Part shown: positions 35,822 through 44,636 of the stretch, in pieces | Layout of the letters: each line of letters begins with the position of its first letter | Numbering within the stretch: the first letter of the stretch is position 1 | Assembly (NCBI GenBank): GCA_965200615.1 | Contig: OZ241377.1 | Coordinates: 62,001-126,000 of the forward strand | Length of the DNA: 64,000 nucleotides | Source: Bin5 sp965200615 | Lineage (GTDB): Bacteria > Chloroflexota > Anaerolineae > Caldilineales > Caldilineaceae | Reading direction: 5' to 3' | Notes under the pieces: model-generated | The model's input: only the letters and a program-made list of their open reading frames with translations | What the model was told of the DNA's origin: nothing | Database searches by the model: none | Translations under genes and position numbers: made by a program

Positions 35822-35928
35822 ATAGGATTGTCACTCTTGGTGGGTGAACAGGACTGCAACTCGAACAGGCGGTGTCCCAGCTTGATGCGTCCCAGTGCCC
35901 TCAGAGTATCCCAAAAGGAGTTGTTGAC

Positions 35929-36810
35929 ATGGCGAACAAACAGGAGCTGCAGTTCCGCACTCTCATCAGTTGCTCCCAGTTGGCGAACGCTCTCGTTGCA
36001 ACAGATGACTCTGACACAAGCAATCTGCGGATCGTAGACTGCCGCTTCGACCTCGGCGACACCGAAGCCGGGTGCCGCGCCTACATCCACAGCCATATTC
36101 CCGGCGCAGCCTACGCACACCTCGACGAAGACATGTCTGGACCAATAGTACCGGGCCGCACGGGCCGTCACCCCCTGCCCGATACAGATGTCTTTGCACG
36201 CACCGTCGCCCGCCTTGGCATCAGCAACCATTCCCAGGTCGTCCTTTACGACGCCAGCGGCGGTAGCATGGCCTCCCGCATGTGGTGGATGCTGCGCTGG
36301 GTTGGCCACGAGGCCGTCGCCGTCCTCGATGGCGGCTGGGACGCCTGGACCGCCGCCGGTCTGCCAACCCGTAGCGGCGACGGATCTCCGTCCCCCGGCA
36401 GCTTCACTGCCAGCCCCCGCCCCGAGCTGGTCGTCGATGCTGCCGAGATGCTGGCCAAGACCGCCAGCGGCGGCGCGCTCGTCATCGACGCCCGCGCCGC
36501 AGACCGTTTCCGCGGCGAGAATGAAACCCACGATCCCATCGGCGGCCATATCCCCGGCGCCTCCAATCTGCCCCATACCGGCAATCTGCACGATGGCCTC
36601 TTCCGCGATCCTGCCGAACTGGCCGCCCGTTTCAGTGAGCTCATGGGCAACAGGCCCCCGTCCGAAGTGATCTTCTACTGCGGTTCCGGCGTCTCTGCCT
36701 GCCATAACGTTCTCGCCCTTGAACACGCCGGCATTGGCGAAGCCCGCCTCTACCCCGGCTCCTGGAGCGACTGGATCACCGAGCCGGAGCGGCCTATCGC
36801 ACAAGGCTAA
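35929..36810 (+). CDS. Sulfurtransferase (thiosulfate/3-mercaptopyruvate type)
   Basis: 293-residue two-domain rhodanese. The inactive N-terminal domain runs to about residue 145; the active cysteine is C251 in IFYCGSGVSACHN in the C-terminal domain. The CGSGVS loop is closer to mercaptopyruvate sulfurtransferase than to thiosulfate rhodanese (CRxGxx). Conserved GGWDAW is also present. ATG 35929 has AAGGAG nine bases upstream. Predicted soluble. Its relation to the lut operon is unclear. Confidence 0.9.
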   Translation: MANKQELQFRTLISCSQLANALVATDDSDTSNLRIVDCRFDLGDTEAGCRAYIHSHIPGAAYAHLDEDMSGPIVPGRTGRHPLPDTDVFARTVARLGISNHSQVVLYDASGGSMASRMWWMLRWVGHEAVAVLDGGWDAWTAAGLPTRSGDGSPSPGSFTASPRPELVVDAAEMLAKTASGGALVIDARAADRFRGENETHDPIGGHIPGASNLPHTGNLHDGLFRDPAELAARFSELMGNRPPSEVIFYCGSGVSACHNVLALEHAGIGEARLYPGSWSDWITEPERPIAQG

Positions 36811-36811
36811 A

Positions 36812-36847
36812 GACCCGTAGGGGCAACCCTTGTGATTGCCCTGGTGG
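36812..36847. repeat. Dispersed hairpin repeat, copy 3
   Basis: Begins GACCCGTAGGGGCAACCCTT. GGGCAA (36821-36826) pairs with TTGCCC (36836-36841) across a 9-base loop. Relative to copy 2 the two inner base pairs have changed on both sides (GC to AA, GC to TT), which keeps the stem. Confidence 0.55.
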
Positions 36848-36919
36848 CTGCACTAGGAAAACTGCGTTCAAGCAAGCATAAGAAAAGCCCAAAGAAGTAA
36901 CCAGCTCAGGACCTTCCCA

Positions 36920-37789
36920 ATGAAAACGCGAACAGGCAACTTCCCCATCGGCTTCCGGCAAGTCAACGCCAGTTGGAACCGAGATATCCCCTCCCTCTTG
37001 GAATGGGCCGTAGAAAACAAACTGGAAGCAGTCGATCTGACTACCGACCCCGAGAGCGCCTTAAGAATGGTCTCCGATGCAGGCCTGCGCATCGGCTCCA
37101 TCGACCTGCCCGACAACAAAGGCATGATCGCCGCCGACCCCGCCCGCAGAGCCGAAGCCCTCGCCCGCAACAGCGAATGCATCCGCGCCTGCTCCGCCTC
37201 CGGCCCCCAGAACTACTTCGCCGTCATGCTTCCCGAAGACCCCGCACTGCCGCGCTTCGAAAACTACGCCTATATGGTCGAAAGCTTCGGCGCCCTGGCA
37301 GGCGTCCTCGAGGAAAGCGGCTCCCACTACGTCATCGAAGGCTGGCCCGGCCCAGGCGCGCTCTGCTGCACGCCCGAAACCTACCGCGCCTTCTTCCGCG
37401 ATGTGCCCTCACCCTCCATGAGCGTGAACTACGACCCTTCACATCTCATCCGCATGGGCATCGACCCCCTCCGCTTCCTGACGGAATTCGTCGATCGCGT
37501 TCACCACGTGCACGGCAAAGATACCGAAATCCTCGCAGAAAACATGTATGTCTACGGCCATGAGCAGCCGTCCACCTTTGCCGAACGCATCGCCTTCGGC
37601 GCGCACAGCTGGCGCTACACCATACCGGGTCAGGGCCTCTTCCGCTGGGGTGAAGGTCTGCGCATCCTCGCCGAGAACGGCTACAGCGGCGCAGTTTCCA
37701 TCGAACTGGAGGATTCCAACTTCAATGGCGCCGAAGAGTCTGAAAAATGGGGAATTCTACACGGCGCCCGCTTCCTGGCAGGCTGCTGA
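36920..37789 (+). CDS. Sugar phosphate isomerase/epimerase (AP-endonuclease family 2 TIM barrel)
   Basis: 289 residues. The fold is an eight-stranded barrel with metal-binding acids and histidines at strand ends: IEGWPGPGALC, NYDPSHLIRMG (D and H), VHHVHGKDTEI (HxHxKD), and a glutamate near VSIELEDSN. These fit xylose-isomerase-like TIM barrel epimerases for keto sugars or inosose. ATG 36920 lies after CCAGCTCAGGAC. It follows the hairpin repeat and is the last gene before a decayed beta-CASP gene. Confidence 0.88.
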   Translation: MKTRTGNFPIGFRQVNASWNRDIPSLLEWAVENKLEAVDLTTDPESALRMVSDAGLRIGSIDLPDNKGMIAADPARRAEALARNSECIRACSASGPQNYFAVMLPEDPALPRFENYAYMVESFGALAGVLEESGSHYVIEGWPGPGALCCTPETYRAFFRDVPSPSMSVNYDPSHLIRMGIDPLRFLTEFVDRVHHVHGKDTEILAENMYVYGHEQPSTFAERIAFGAHSWRYTIPGQGLFRWGEGLRILAENGYSGAVSIELEDSNFNGAEESEKWGILHGARFLAGC

Positions 37790-37868
37790 CAGATGCAGCG
37801 GGCGGCTCAGAGGAGGAAGCCGGGAAGAGCGCTTCAATGACCGCTCTCCTCTCTGCTCCTGTTGCCGC

Positions 37869-38243
37869 TCAAAGCTCGAACGACTGGTGCAAAGTAGGCA
37901 CGACGACATCGCTTTGGCCCTGCTCCCTCAATCCTTCCGCCAAAGCGCCTGCCCCCTCCGGCTCGCCGTGACAGAGGCATATCTTCTGCAACCGGTCCTG
38001 GTCGAAATGTGAAGCCCACTGGAGCAGTTCGGCATGGTCGGCGTGGGCGCTGTAGCCGTTGATCCGCGCAACCTCGGCGCGCACATCGTATTCCTCGCCG
38101 AAAATCCTCACCTTTTCGTTCCCCTCCAGAATTCGCCGCCCCTGATACAGCCTGCAGTCCAACAGAATACGCTGCCCGTTCATCTCCAGCAGGTGCATCG
38201 ACCCCGTCACCTCCTGCGCCGCGCCATGAAATGTAAGCTTCAT
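37869..38243 (-). pseudogene. Internally deleted metallo-beta-lactamase/beta-CASP nuclease
   Basis: 124-residue open frame. Residues 1-33 (MKLTFHGAAQEVTGSMHLLE, ILLDCRLYQGRR) match the N-terminus of RNase-J/CPSF-like exonucleases; the next residue already belongs to the C-terminal part (VRIFGEEYDVRAEV, INGYSAHADHAELLQW). The HxHxDH zinc motif and the whole beta-CASP domain (about 330 residues of the usual 450-470) are missing. The joint lies at GRR, a tripeptide that occurs at both places in full-length relatives as I recall them, so deletion between short repeats is likely. Cannot be active. Confidence 0.78.
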
Positions 38244-38295
38244 CAGCCCTTTCTCCCTTACTCGCCGTTTATCTTGCATTCGTGCGCCGAAAGAC

Positions 38296-38324
38296 TTGAC
38301 ACCGCACAGATGTTCTTGTATAAT
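38296..38324 (+). promoter_or_regulatory. Predicted lexA promoter with SOS-box-like operator
   Basis: TTGACA (38296-38301), 17-bp spacer, TATAAT (38319-38324): a perfect sigma70 consensus. The spacer holds CGCACAGATGTTCT (38303-38316), matching 12 of 14 positions of the Bacillus LexA box CGAACRNRYGTTYC. A second palindrome GTGTACAC is at 38383-38390, within the predicted 5' leader. Autoregulation of lexA is expected in SOS systems. Confidence 0.65.
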
Positions 38325-38435
38325 TGGGATATGGTTTGGGGAAATCTCCGTTGAATTTGGGATTATCGTCAGCCGTCAACCAGTGTACACATTGTGATGT
38401 GACCGCGCATTCATCAACCTTACAGGAGCAAGACG

Positions 38436-39128
38436 ATGAAACTCTCCGCACGCCAGAAGAAGATGCTCGCCTTTATCGCCGAATATGTCGAAGAAAATAG
38501 CTACCCGCCTACAATCCGCGACATCGGGAGAGCCTGCGATATATCCAGCACCTCTGTCGTCAAGTACAACCTCACCAAACTGGAGCGGAATAAGCTGATT
38601 AGACGCGAAAAGGAAGTGAGCCGGGCCCTGAGTCTCGATTGGGCCCGACTGCAGGAAGCAGGGCTTGCCGCCGCCCTGGTCGGCGCACCCGCTACCCACC
38701 AGGGCGGCGACGGATCCGCCTTCAGCTTCTTCCAGGTGCCCATCCTCGGCTATATCGCCGCCGGCGAGCCAATCCAGGTCGAAACCGCCGATCACTTCAC
38801 CGCCGACGAATGGCTCGGACTCAACGAGACACTCTATCGCAACCCTGATCAACTCTACGCTCTCCGCGTCCAGGGCGACTCCATGATCGACGCCAGCGTC
38901 CTCGACGGAGATATCGTCATCCTCCGCCATCAGGAGCGCGCCGAAAACGGTGAAATGGTCGCTGCCTGGATCGATACCCAGAACGAAACCACACTCAAGC
39001 ATTTCTTTCTCGAAGGGGACCAGGTCAGACTGCGCCCGGCCAATCCCAGCTATCCGGAAATGTTCCTGCCAGCCGCAGACGTGAGCGTCAAGGGCAAAGT
39101 GGTCTCAGTAATCCGTCAGCTGGAATAA
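38436..39128 (+). CDS. lexA: LexA repressor
   Basis: 230-residue SOS repressor. Winged helix-turn-helix at residues 1-65 (YPPTIRDIGRACDISSTSVV). Self-cleavage site A109-G110 (YIAAGEP), catalytic S149 (QGDSMID) and K188 (TTLKHF). RecA-stimulated cleavage would release repression. Length is at the upper end of the family because of a linker at residues 68-100. The ATG at 38436 follows AGGAGC. An SOS-like operator lies in its promoter (38296-38324), and a similar one lies before the tandem ssb genes. Confidence 0.95.
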   Translation: MKLSARQKKMLAFIAEYVEENSYPPTIRDIGRACDISSTSVVKYNLTKLERNKLIRREKEVSRALSLDWARLQEAGLAAALVGAPATHQGGDGSAFSFFQVPILGYIAAGEPIQVETADHFTADEWLGLNETLYRNPDQLYALRVQGDSMIDASVLDGDIVILRHQERAENGEMVAAWIDTQNETTLKHFFLEGDQVRLRPANPSYPEMFLPAADVSVKGKVVSVIRQLE

Positions 39129-39311
39129 CTTCGACCGCCTGCCAAAAAGCGCATGCAGTGCTGAGCGTCCAATCCGCGCCCGGCATACCACTTGCCGCAT
39201 CCGCCCGTCCCCCACCTGCGCCGACAATGGTGCGGCCGCGACTGCGTTCCCTCAGCTACTCAGTCCGCCGCGCCCAGCGCCATCTTGATTCCACCCCCGG
39301 AACCGCTCGCG

Positions 39312-39560
39312 CTACGACCCCCGCCGTAGGCTCTCCTCCTCCCCCAACCGCGCCAGCTCACGCCGCACCTGCGACCGCCGTTCCAGCAGATAGTTGAACT
39401 GCTCATCACAACCCGCAATCGGCGCCGGATAGCTGCTGATCTCCGCCTGTATGCGCTTCCTCTCAGCCTCCAACCGGTCCCGAGCCGCCCCGAACTCTAT
39501 CTCCCGTTCCGTCTGCACCTGCCCTGCCGCCGGCCGCCTCGCTCCTCCTGATCCTGACAC
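39312..39560 (-). CDS. Small coiled-coil protein, unknown
   Basis: 82 residues from a GTG start at 39560 with GGAGG at the right spacing on the minus strand; a longer frame upstream is unlikely coding. Residues 22-82 have strong coiled-coil character (REIEFGAARDRLEAERKRIQ, ERRSQVRRELARLGEEE) with a short break AEISSYPAPIAGCDEQFNY. I do not recognise a named family, though the PAPIxxCDxQFN block looks conserved. It stands alone in an otherwise gene-poor stretch. Confidence 0.55.
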   Translation of the reverse strand: MSGSGGARRPAAGQVQTEREIEFGAARDRLEAERKRIQAEISSYPAPIAGCDEQFNYLLERRSQVRRELARLGEEESLRRGS

Positions 39561-40380
39561 CTGACCACCTCCAACGTCGTCAACACTCCACGAAACAGGC
39601 CCCCATTGTAGCACGTCCATCCGCCTCCTCCTGTTTTCCACCCCTCTGTTTCCCCCACTCCAGTTCCTGTAGTGGCTCCCCTCGTGGGTGCCCTGACCCA
39701 GTCAAACCATCTATATGCGCAGGGTCGATAAAGGCATCACTAAACCGCACATCTCCACAAGCTCTACACCTCCCCAACAAGCGAACGCCCAAAGCCGCCG
39801 ACTACATCCTCGATGCCTTCCCCATCATCCGCCGCCCCACGCCACTCACGCCTCTCCACTCTCTCCTCGCCTTCTGTCAGAAAAGCAATCTGCTCCCGCA
39901 AACTGCCTATCCACGCAAGGCCGCGCACTCTCGCCAGGGTAATCCGATACGCCTTTGGTGTTCTCCGCGTCCTCCGCGGATCAAAAAGAAGGTGTTAAGC
40001 TGTTCTCCCCGCCACTCTCCTCCTCGCCACGCCTGACCTCGATCAAGCGCCGCCGTCACTGACCACTGCCGTTCAGCGTCGCGAACTGAGGACCGATGTG
40101 AGGACCGGACATCGGTTAGTCGTTACCTGAAGTATAGGAAAGCTCGCCCCAGTTTTGGGATGCACCCAATCCACTTAGAGGACTATCCCTCGCCCAATAG
40201 CTGTAGTATACTAATGCCCAACCCTTGGGTACGGACCTTCCCGGTCGATACCGCTACAACAATCTGTCCAACATTCATTTCTCAACGCCACAATGCCTTC
40301 CCTGTCCCCGCCGCACCGCACCAGCGGAGGGAATGAACAGGGCTACCTGAATAACGCAATCAATAGCAGGAGAAAATATC
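39561..40380. other. Gene-poor region with dispersed repeats and a palindrome
   Basis: No supported gene in 820 bases. It holds hairpin repeat copy 4 (39667-39695, TGTAGTGGCTCCCCTCGTG then GGTGCCC), a TCCGCGTCCTCCGCGGA inverted sequence (39964-39980), the second copy of the repeat also seen at 31196 (40000-40070), and a perfect palindrome TAGTATACTA (40204-40213) followed by CCCAA-CCC-TTGGG (40217-40229). The last two may regulate the dehydrogenase at 40381. Confidence 0.5.
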
Positions 40381-41439
40381 ATGGCAAAAACTGGTCGGGC
40401 GGTCATCGCCCAAGGACAGGACTTCGAAATCCGCGAATATCCCGTGCTCGACCCTGAACCGGGCAAAGTGCTGTTGCGCCAGGAGTTGGCCGGTATCTGC
40501 GGTACCGATCTGCACAACTGGCAGAACGGCATACAGGGCGAAGTGGTCCTCGGCCACGAAAACGTAGGCGTCATCGAGGCCATCGGCGCCGGCGGAGCCA
40601 GAGACTATATCGGCCGTCCCCTCGAGGAAGGAGATCGCGTCATATTCTCCCCGGGCACAGGCGGCTACGGCGCCTACGGCTTCTACGATACACCCGACGT
40701 TGCCCCCCACTTCTACGGCGGATTTGCCGACTATATCTACCTGGGCTTCGAAAATACCTGCATGCTCAAAACCGACTGCACGCCCGAAGTCGCCGTGCTG
40801 ACCGAACCCTACACAATCGGTGTCCACGCCGCCATGCGCGGCAAAGTGCAGCTGGGCGATACCGTCGTCGTCCAGGGCAGCGGAGCCATCGGCCTCGTTA
40901 CCCTCCTCTGCGCCAAACAGATGGGAGCGGCCAACATCATCGTCGTGGGCGGCCCTGCCAGACGCCTTGAACTGGCAAAGGAGTTCGGCGCCGATGAAAC
41001 CATCAACATTGAAGAGGTGACCAGCGTTGAAGAGCGCACCGAGCAGGTCTACTGGCACACACCGCTCAAGCGCGGCGCCGACATTGTATTTGAATGCTCC
41101 GGATTCCTGGCCGCCACGCCAGAAGGGTTGGGCTATCTGCGTAACAGCGGCACCTACGTGGAGGTCGGCCATTTCGTCGATATGGGCTCCATCGACTTCA
41201 ACATCAACCAGCTCCTGATGCGCAAGAATCTGACCTTCGAGGCCGTCTGGGGCAGTACCTACGAGCACTTCGTGCGCGGCCTGCCCATTCTCGAGAAAAA
41301 CGAATTCCCCTACGGCGACATGGTCAGTCATAAGCTGCCTCTCGAACGCGTAGGAGACGGTTTCCACGCCCTCGATGGCACATATCGCCTCGAGGATGAG
41401 CAAGTGATAAAGATCGCCGTCAAGGCGTGGGATGACTAG
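40381..41439 (+). CDS. Zinc-dependent alcohol/polyol dehydrogenase (MDR)
   Basis: 352-residue MDR. The catalytic zinc ligands C40 (AGICGTDLHNW), H59-E60 (VLGHENVG) are present; the four-cysteine structural zinc lobe is missing. The cofactor loop is VVQGSGAIGLVTL. This pattern suits sorbitol/threonine-dehydrogenase-like enzymes. ATG 40381 follows AGGAGA. It is first in a plus-strand set with an NHL propeller and a glycerate kinase. Confidence 0.9.
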   Translation: MAKTGRAVIAQGQDFEIREYPVLDPEPGKVLLRQELAGICGTDLHNWQNGIQGEVVLGHENVGVIEAIGAGGARDYIGRPLEEGDRVIFSPGTGGYGAYGFYDTPDVAPHFYGGFADYIYLGFENTCMLKTDCTPEVAVLTEPYTIGVHAAMRGKVQLGDTVVVQGSGAIGLVTLLCAKQMGAANIIVVGGPARRLELAKEFGADETINIEEVTSVEERTEQVYWHTPLKRGADIVFECSGFLAATPEGLGYLRNSGTYVEVGHFVDMGSIDFNINQLLMRKNLTFEAVWGSTYEHFVRGLPILEKNEFPYGDMVSHKLPLERVGDGFHALDGTYRLEDEQVIKIAVKAWDD

Positions 41440-41538
41440 AAGACCGCAGCGCGAAATGTCCTCGCGCTCAAGCGTTACACAAGAATCCAAATCCACGCCG
41501 CACCCGCGGCGGGTTTCAACCAGGCAAAGGAGATTGCC

Positions 41539-42399
41539 ATGCCGTTCGGATCTGGCGCCTATCAGTACGAGGTAGTTGAGAACTGGGCCAAATTGCCTGC
41601 AGGTTGGCAGTTCGGCTGGGTAGCCGCAGTAGCCTGCGACTCCCAGGACCGCGTCTTTGTCTATTCACGCAGTGAGCACCCCCTCGTCGTCTTCGATCGC
41701 GACGGCAACTTCCTTGCCTCCTGGGGCGAAGATGTCATCGAGGATGCCCATGGGATCTTCATCGACGGCGAGGACAACGTCTGGTGCACCGAACGTGAGA
41801 CCCACTGCATCTTCAAGTTCAACGCCCAGGGCGAGCTGGTCATGACCATCGGCACGCCCGGTCAGGAGGGCGCGCCCGGCGAACCGTTCCGCCTGCCCAC
41901 CGACTTGGCCGTCGCCTCCAATGGAGACCTATTCATCTCCGACGGCTACGACAACGCCCGCGTCCACAAGTACTCAGCCGCCGGCGAACACATCCTCTCC
42001 TGGGGCGATTGGGGCGAAGGGCCCAGCCAGTTCACCCTCTCCCACTGCGTCCGCCTCGACAAAGACGATCGCGTCTGGGTCTGCGACCGCACCAATGACC
42101 GCATCCAGCTCTTTGACACCGACGGCAACTTCCTCGAGGAGCGCACCGGCCTCCTCAAACCGGATACCATCTACTTCGACCCCAATGGCGAAGTAGTCTA
42201 CGTCGCCGAACTGGAGCAGCGCGTCAGCGTCTGGTCTCTCGACGGCGAACTCCTCAGCCACTGGGGCGGCGCCCAGCCCAGCGACAAGCCGGGCGAATTC
42301 AAAGCCTGCCCCCACGGCATCTGGGCCGACTCCCACCGCGATCTCTACGTCGGCCAGGTCCAGGTCGACGACGGCCTCCAAAAGTTTCGCCGCCTTTAA
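41539..42399 (+). CDS. NHL-repeat beta-propeller protein
   Basis: 286 residues forming about six NHL-type blades, each with a DxxGN/VWVxDRxNxRIQxF pattern, e.g. VWCTERETHCIFKFNAQGEL and VWVCDRTNDRIQLFDTDGNF. The family includes peptidyl-amidoglycolate lyase-like and 6-bladed enzymes or binding proteins. No signal peptide is seen, so it is probably cytoplasmic. ATG 41539 has AAAGGAGA upstream, 99 bases after the dehydrogenase stop. Enzymatic function unknown. Confidence 0.85.
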   Translation: MPFGSGAYQYEVVENWAKLPAGWQFGWVAAVACDSQDRVFVYSRSEHPLVVFDRDGNFLASWGEDVIEDAHGIFIDGEDNVWCTERETHCIFKFNAQGELVMTIGTPGQEGAPGEPFRLPTDLAVASNGDLFISDGYDNARVHKYSAAGEHILSWGDWGEGPSQFTLSHCVRLDKDDRVWVCDRTNDRIQLFDTDGNFLEERTGLLKPDTIYFDPNGEVVYVAELEQRVSVWSLDGELLSHWGGAQPSDKPGEFKACPHGIWADSHRDLYVGQVQVDDGLQKFRRL

Positions 42400-42587
42400 G
42401 GATACCTGGCACGCTTCAGTTCTCAGGATCTCTTTTCATTCCATCGCAGCGAATCATTGACGGGCAAGGGGTATTCACGTCATCACCGCATATTCCACAA
42501 TTCTCCCTACTAATTTGAGTCATGCAATTCGGACCCGAGATGTCGAAACTGCAGGCTCGATGCCTGCCCAGCCAGAGCTAGAGTAGT

Positions 42588-44033
42588 ATGACCCGCTTCG
42601 ACACCTCCGTCCTCGCCCCCGACCCGGCGACCCGCCGCCCCATCCTGGCCGTCCTCGACGCCGCCCTCGATGCCGTCGACCCCTTTGCCGCCGTGCAAAA
42701 CGTCCTCCAGCGTCAGGGCGAAATCCTGACTGTCGCCGACCCTTCTGACCCCGAGTCAGCGGCCGCGCTGACATACGACCTCGCCCGCTACCGCCGTATC
42801 TTCGTCGTCGCTGCCGGCAAGGCGGCAGCACCGATGTGCAGCGCTGTCGAAGCTGTGCTCCAGCACCGTGTCAGCAGTGGTTTGGCCGTGACAAAGTATG
42901 ACCATGTCCAGCCTGCCGACCCTTCCTCAACAACAGCCTCCCGCATCCGCGTCGTGGAGGCAGGTCATCCGATTCCCGACGAAGCCGGCGTCCTCGCCGG
43001 AAAAGAGATGCTTGCCCTCGTGGAGAAGGCGAACGCCGACGATCTGGTAATCGCTCTGCTCTCCGGTGGCGGCTCCGCCCTGCTGGTGGCGCCGGCAAAC
43101 GAGTCGGCCGCCAACTCCGGACACACAGTTCCAGCGCTCACCCTGACCGACATGCAGGGCATGACCGACGCTCTCCTGGCCTGCGGCGTAACCATCAACG
43201 AAATGAACTGCCTCCGCAAACACACCAGCGCCGTGAAGGGCGGCCAGCTGGCCCGCTCCGCCGCGCCCGCTACCCTCCTGACTCTTGCCCTCAGCGACGT
43301 CATCGGCAGCCCCCTGGACGTGATCGCCAGCGGGCCCACCGTCCCTGACGAAAGCGCCTGGGCCGATGCCTGGGCCATTGTCGAAAAGTACGGGATAGAC
43401 GCCGCCTTGCCGGCCGCCGTACGCAAACGCCTGCAGGCTGGATTGAACGGCGATATCCCCGACACACCCAAGCCGCACGACCCGGTCTTCGACAACAGCA
43501 ACACTCTCGTCGTCGCCGACAACCGCACCGCGGCCAGCGCCGCCCTCGCAAAGGCAACCGAGCTCGGCTACAACACCGTTCTGCTCTCAACCTATATCGA
43601 AGGCGAAGCCGCTGAAGTGGCCAAAGTGCTTGTCGGCCTTGGGCGGGAAGTGCAGGACAGCGGCCAACCGGTCCCCGCACCCGCCTGCCTCATCCTCGGC
43701 GGCGAAACCACCGTCAACCTGGGAGACAGTCCCGGCGAGGGCGGCCGCAACCAGGAGCTGGCCCTCGCCGCCGCCCTCGCCCTCCAGCACCTGCCGGGGA
43801 TGACCGTCGTTTCACTGGCAACTGACGGCACCGACGGACCCACCAACAGCGCCGGAGGCCTGGCCGACAGCGGTACCGTCCGAAGAGGCGAGCTTGCCGG
43901 CCTCTCCGCATCCGACCACCTCCGCCGCCATGATGCCTATCCCTACCTGCACGCCGCCGCCGACCTGCTTCTGACTGGTCCGACCCGGACCAACGTCAAT
44001 GATCTTCTCTTCGTGTTTGTGCAAGAAATGTGA
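42588..44033 (+). CDS. Glycerate 2-kinase (GckA/TtuD, MOFRL type)
   Basis: 481-residue glycerate kinase of the DUF4147/MOFRL family that converts D-glycerate to 2-phosphoglycerate with ATP. Features: VVAAGKAAAPMCSAVE, ALLSGGGSALL (phosphate-binding glycines), NCLRKHTSAVKGGQLA and the C-terminal MOFRL domain (LILGGETTVNLG, LATDGTDGPTNSAGG). The start has weak ribosome binding. It links the catabolic genes around it to glycolysis and suggests tartronate or hydroxypyruvate level intermediates. Confidence 0.93.
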   Translation: MTRFDTSVLAPDPATRRPILAVLDAALDAVDPFAAVQNVLQRQGEILTVADPSDPESAAALTYDLARYRRIFVVAAGKAAAPMCSAVEAVLQHRVSSGLAVTKYDHVQPADPSSTTASRIRVVEAGHPIPDEAGVLAGKEMLALVEKANADDLVIALLSGGGSALLVAPANESAANSGHTVPALTLTDMQGMTDALLACGVTINEMNCLRKHTSAVKGGQLARSAAPATLLTLALSDVIGSPLDVIASGPTVPDESAWADAWAIVEKYGIDAALPAAVRKRLQAGLNGDIPDTPKPHDPVFDNSNTLVVADNRTAASAALAKATELGYNTVLLSTYIEGEAAEVAKVLVGLGREVQDSGQPVPAPACLILGGETTVNLGDSPGEGGRNQELALAAALALQHLPGMTVVSLATDGTDGPTNSAGGLADSGTVRRGELAGLSASDHLRRHDAYPYLHAAADLLLTGPTRTNVNDLLFVFVQEM

Positions 44034-44114
44034 GAGAATGCAGAAACGATTTGCGCAGCGCAAATTAAATCGATCTTTCGGACCGATTCTTCACACGTAC
44101 AGGAGTAGAATTTC

Positions 44115-44474
44115 ATGCCAAAGTTGACAGTGGAAAATGTTGGCACATTCGATGTACAGGCTGGTAAACGCCTGGTGCTGGCGCTGGTTGAGGACGCAGC
44201 CGTCGATCAGTTGCACGCATGCGGCGGCAACTGCAAATGCACAACCTGCCGCGTTGCCTTTGTTGGTGGCGAACCTGCAAAAATAACCGTCGCCGAAAAA
44301 GAGAAGCTGGAAGAAAAGGGCCTGACCGGTGTGCGTCTGTCCTGCCAGTTACTCGTCGAAGACGATATGACTGTGCAGCTAATCAGCCGGCTCGAAGGCA
44401 GCGGCCGTCCCGACCCCGGTCCTCCGCCGGAGACGTCCATCCAGCCGGAACCGGAATGGACCACGGCAGACTGA
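44115..44474 (+). CDS. [2Fe-2S] ferredoxin
   Basis: 119 residues with the cluster motif HACGGNCKCTTC (C-x5-C-x2-C) and a fourth Cys in VRLSCQLLV, as in adrenodoxin/plant-type ferredoxins. The last 25 residues are Pro-rich and disordered. AGGAG lies nine bases before the ATG. It could supply electrons to an oxygenase such as the PhyH or Rieske proteins; no dedicated reductase is adjacent. Confidence 0.9.
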   Translation: MPKLTVENVGTFDVQAGKRLVLALVEDAAVDQLHACGGNCKCTTCRVAFVGGEPAKITVAEKEKLEEKGLTGVRLSCQLLVEDDMTVQLISRLEGSGRPDPGPPPETSIQPEPEWTTAD

Positions 44475-44636
44475 AAACAGTGCAATAGAGGTGCCGCCGG
44501 CTTGACCCGTGGTAGAGATTGGACAGGGTCTATCCCACTCCACTTGGCAGCCGGCGTCGCAGTCTCGCTCTGACGCAGCCACTGCGCCCGCCGGACGGCA
44601 TTCCCCCTAACCAACAGCCTTCCCAGTGAGGAAACT

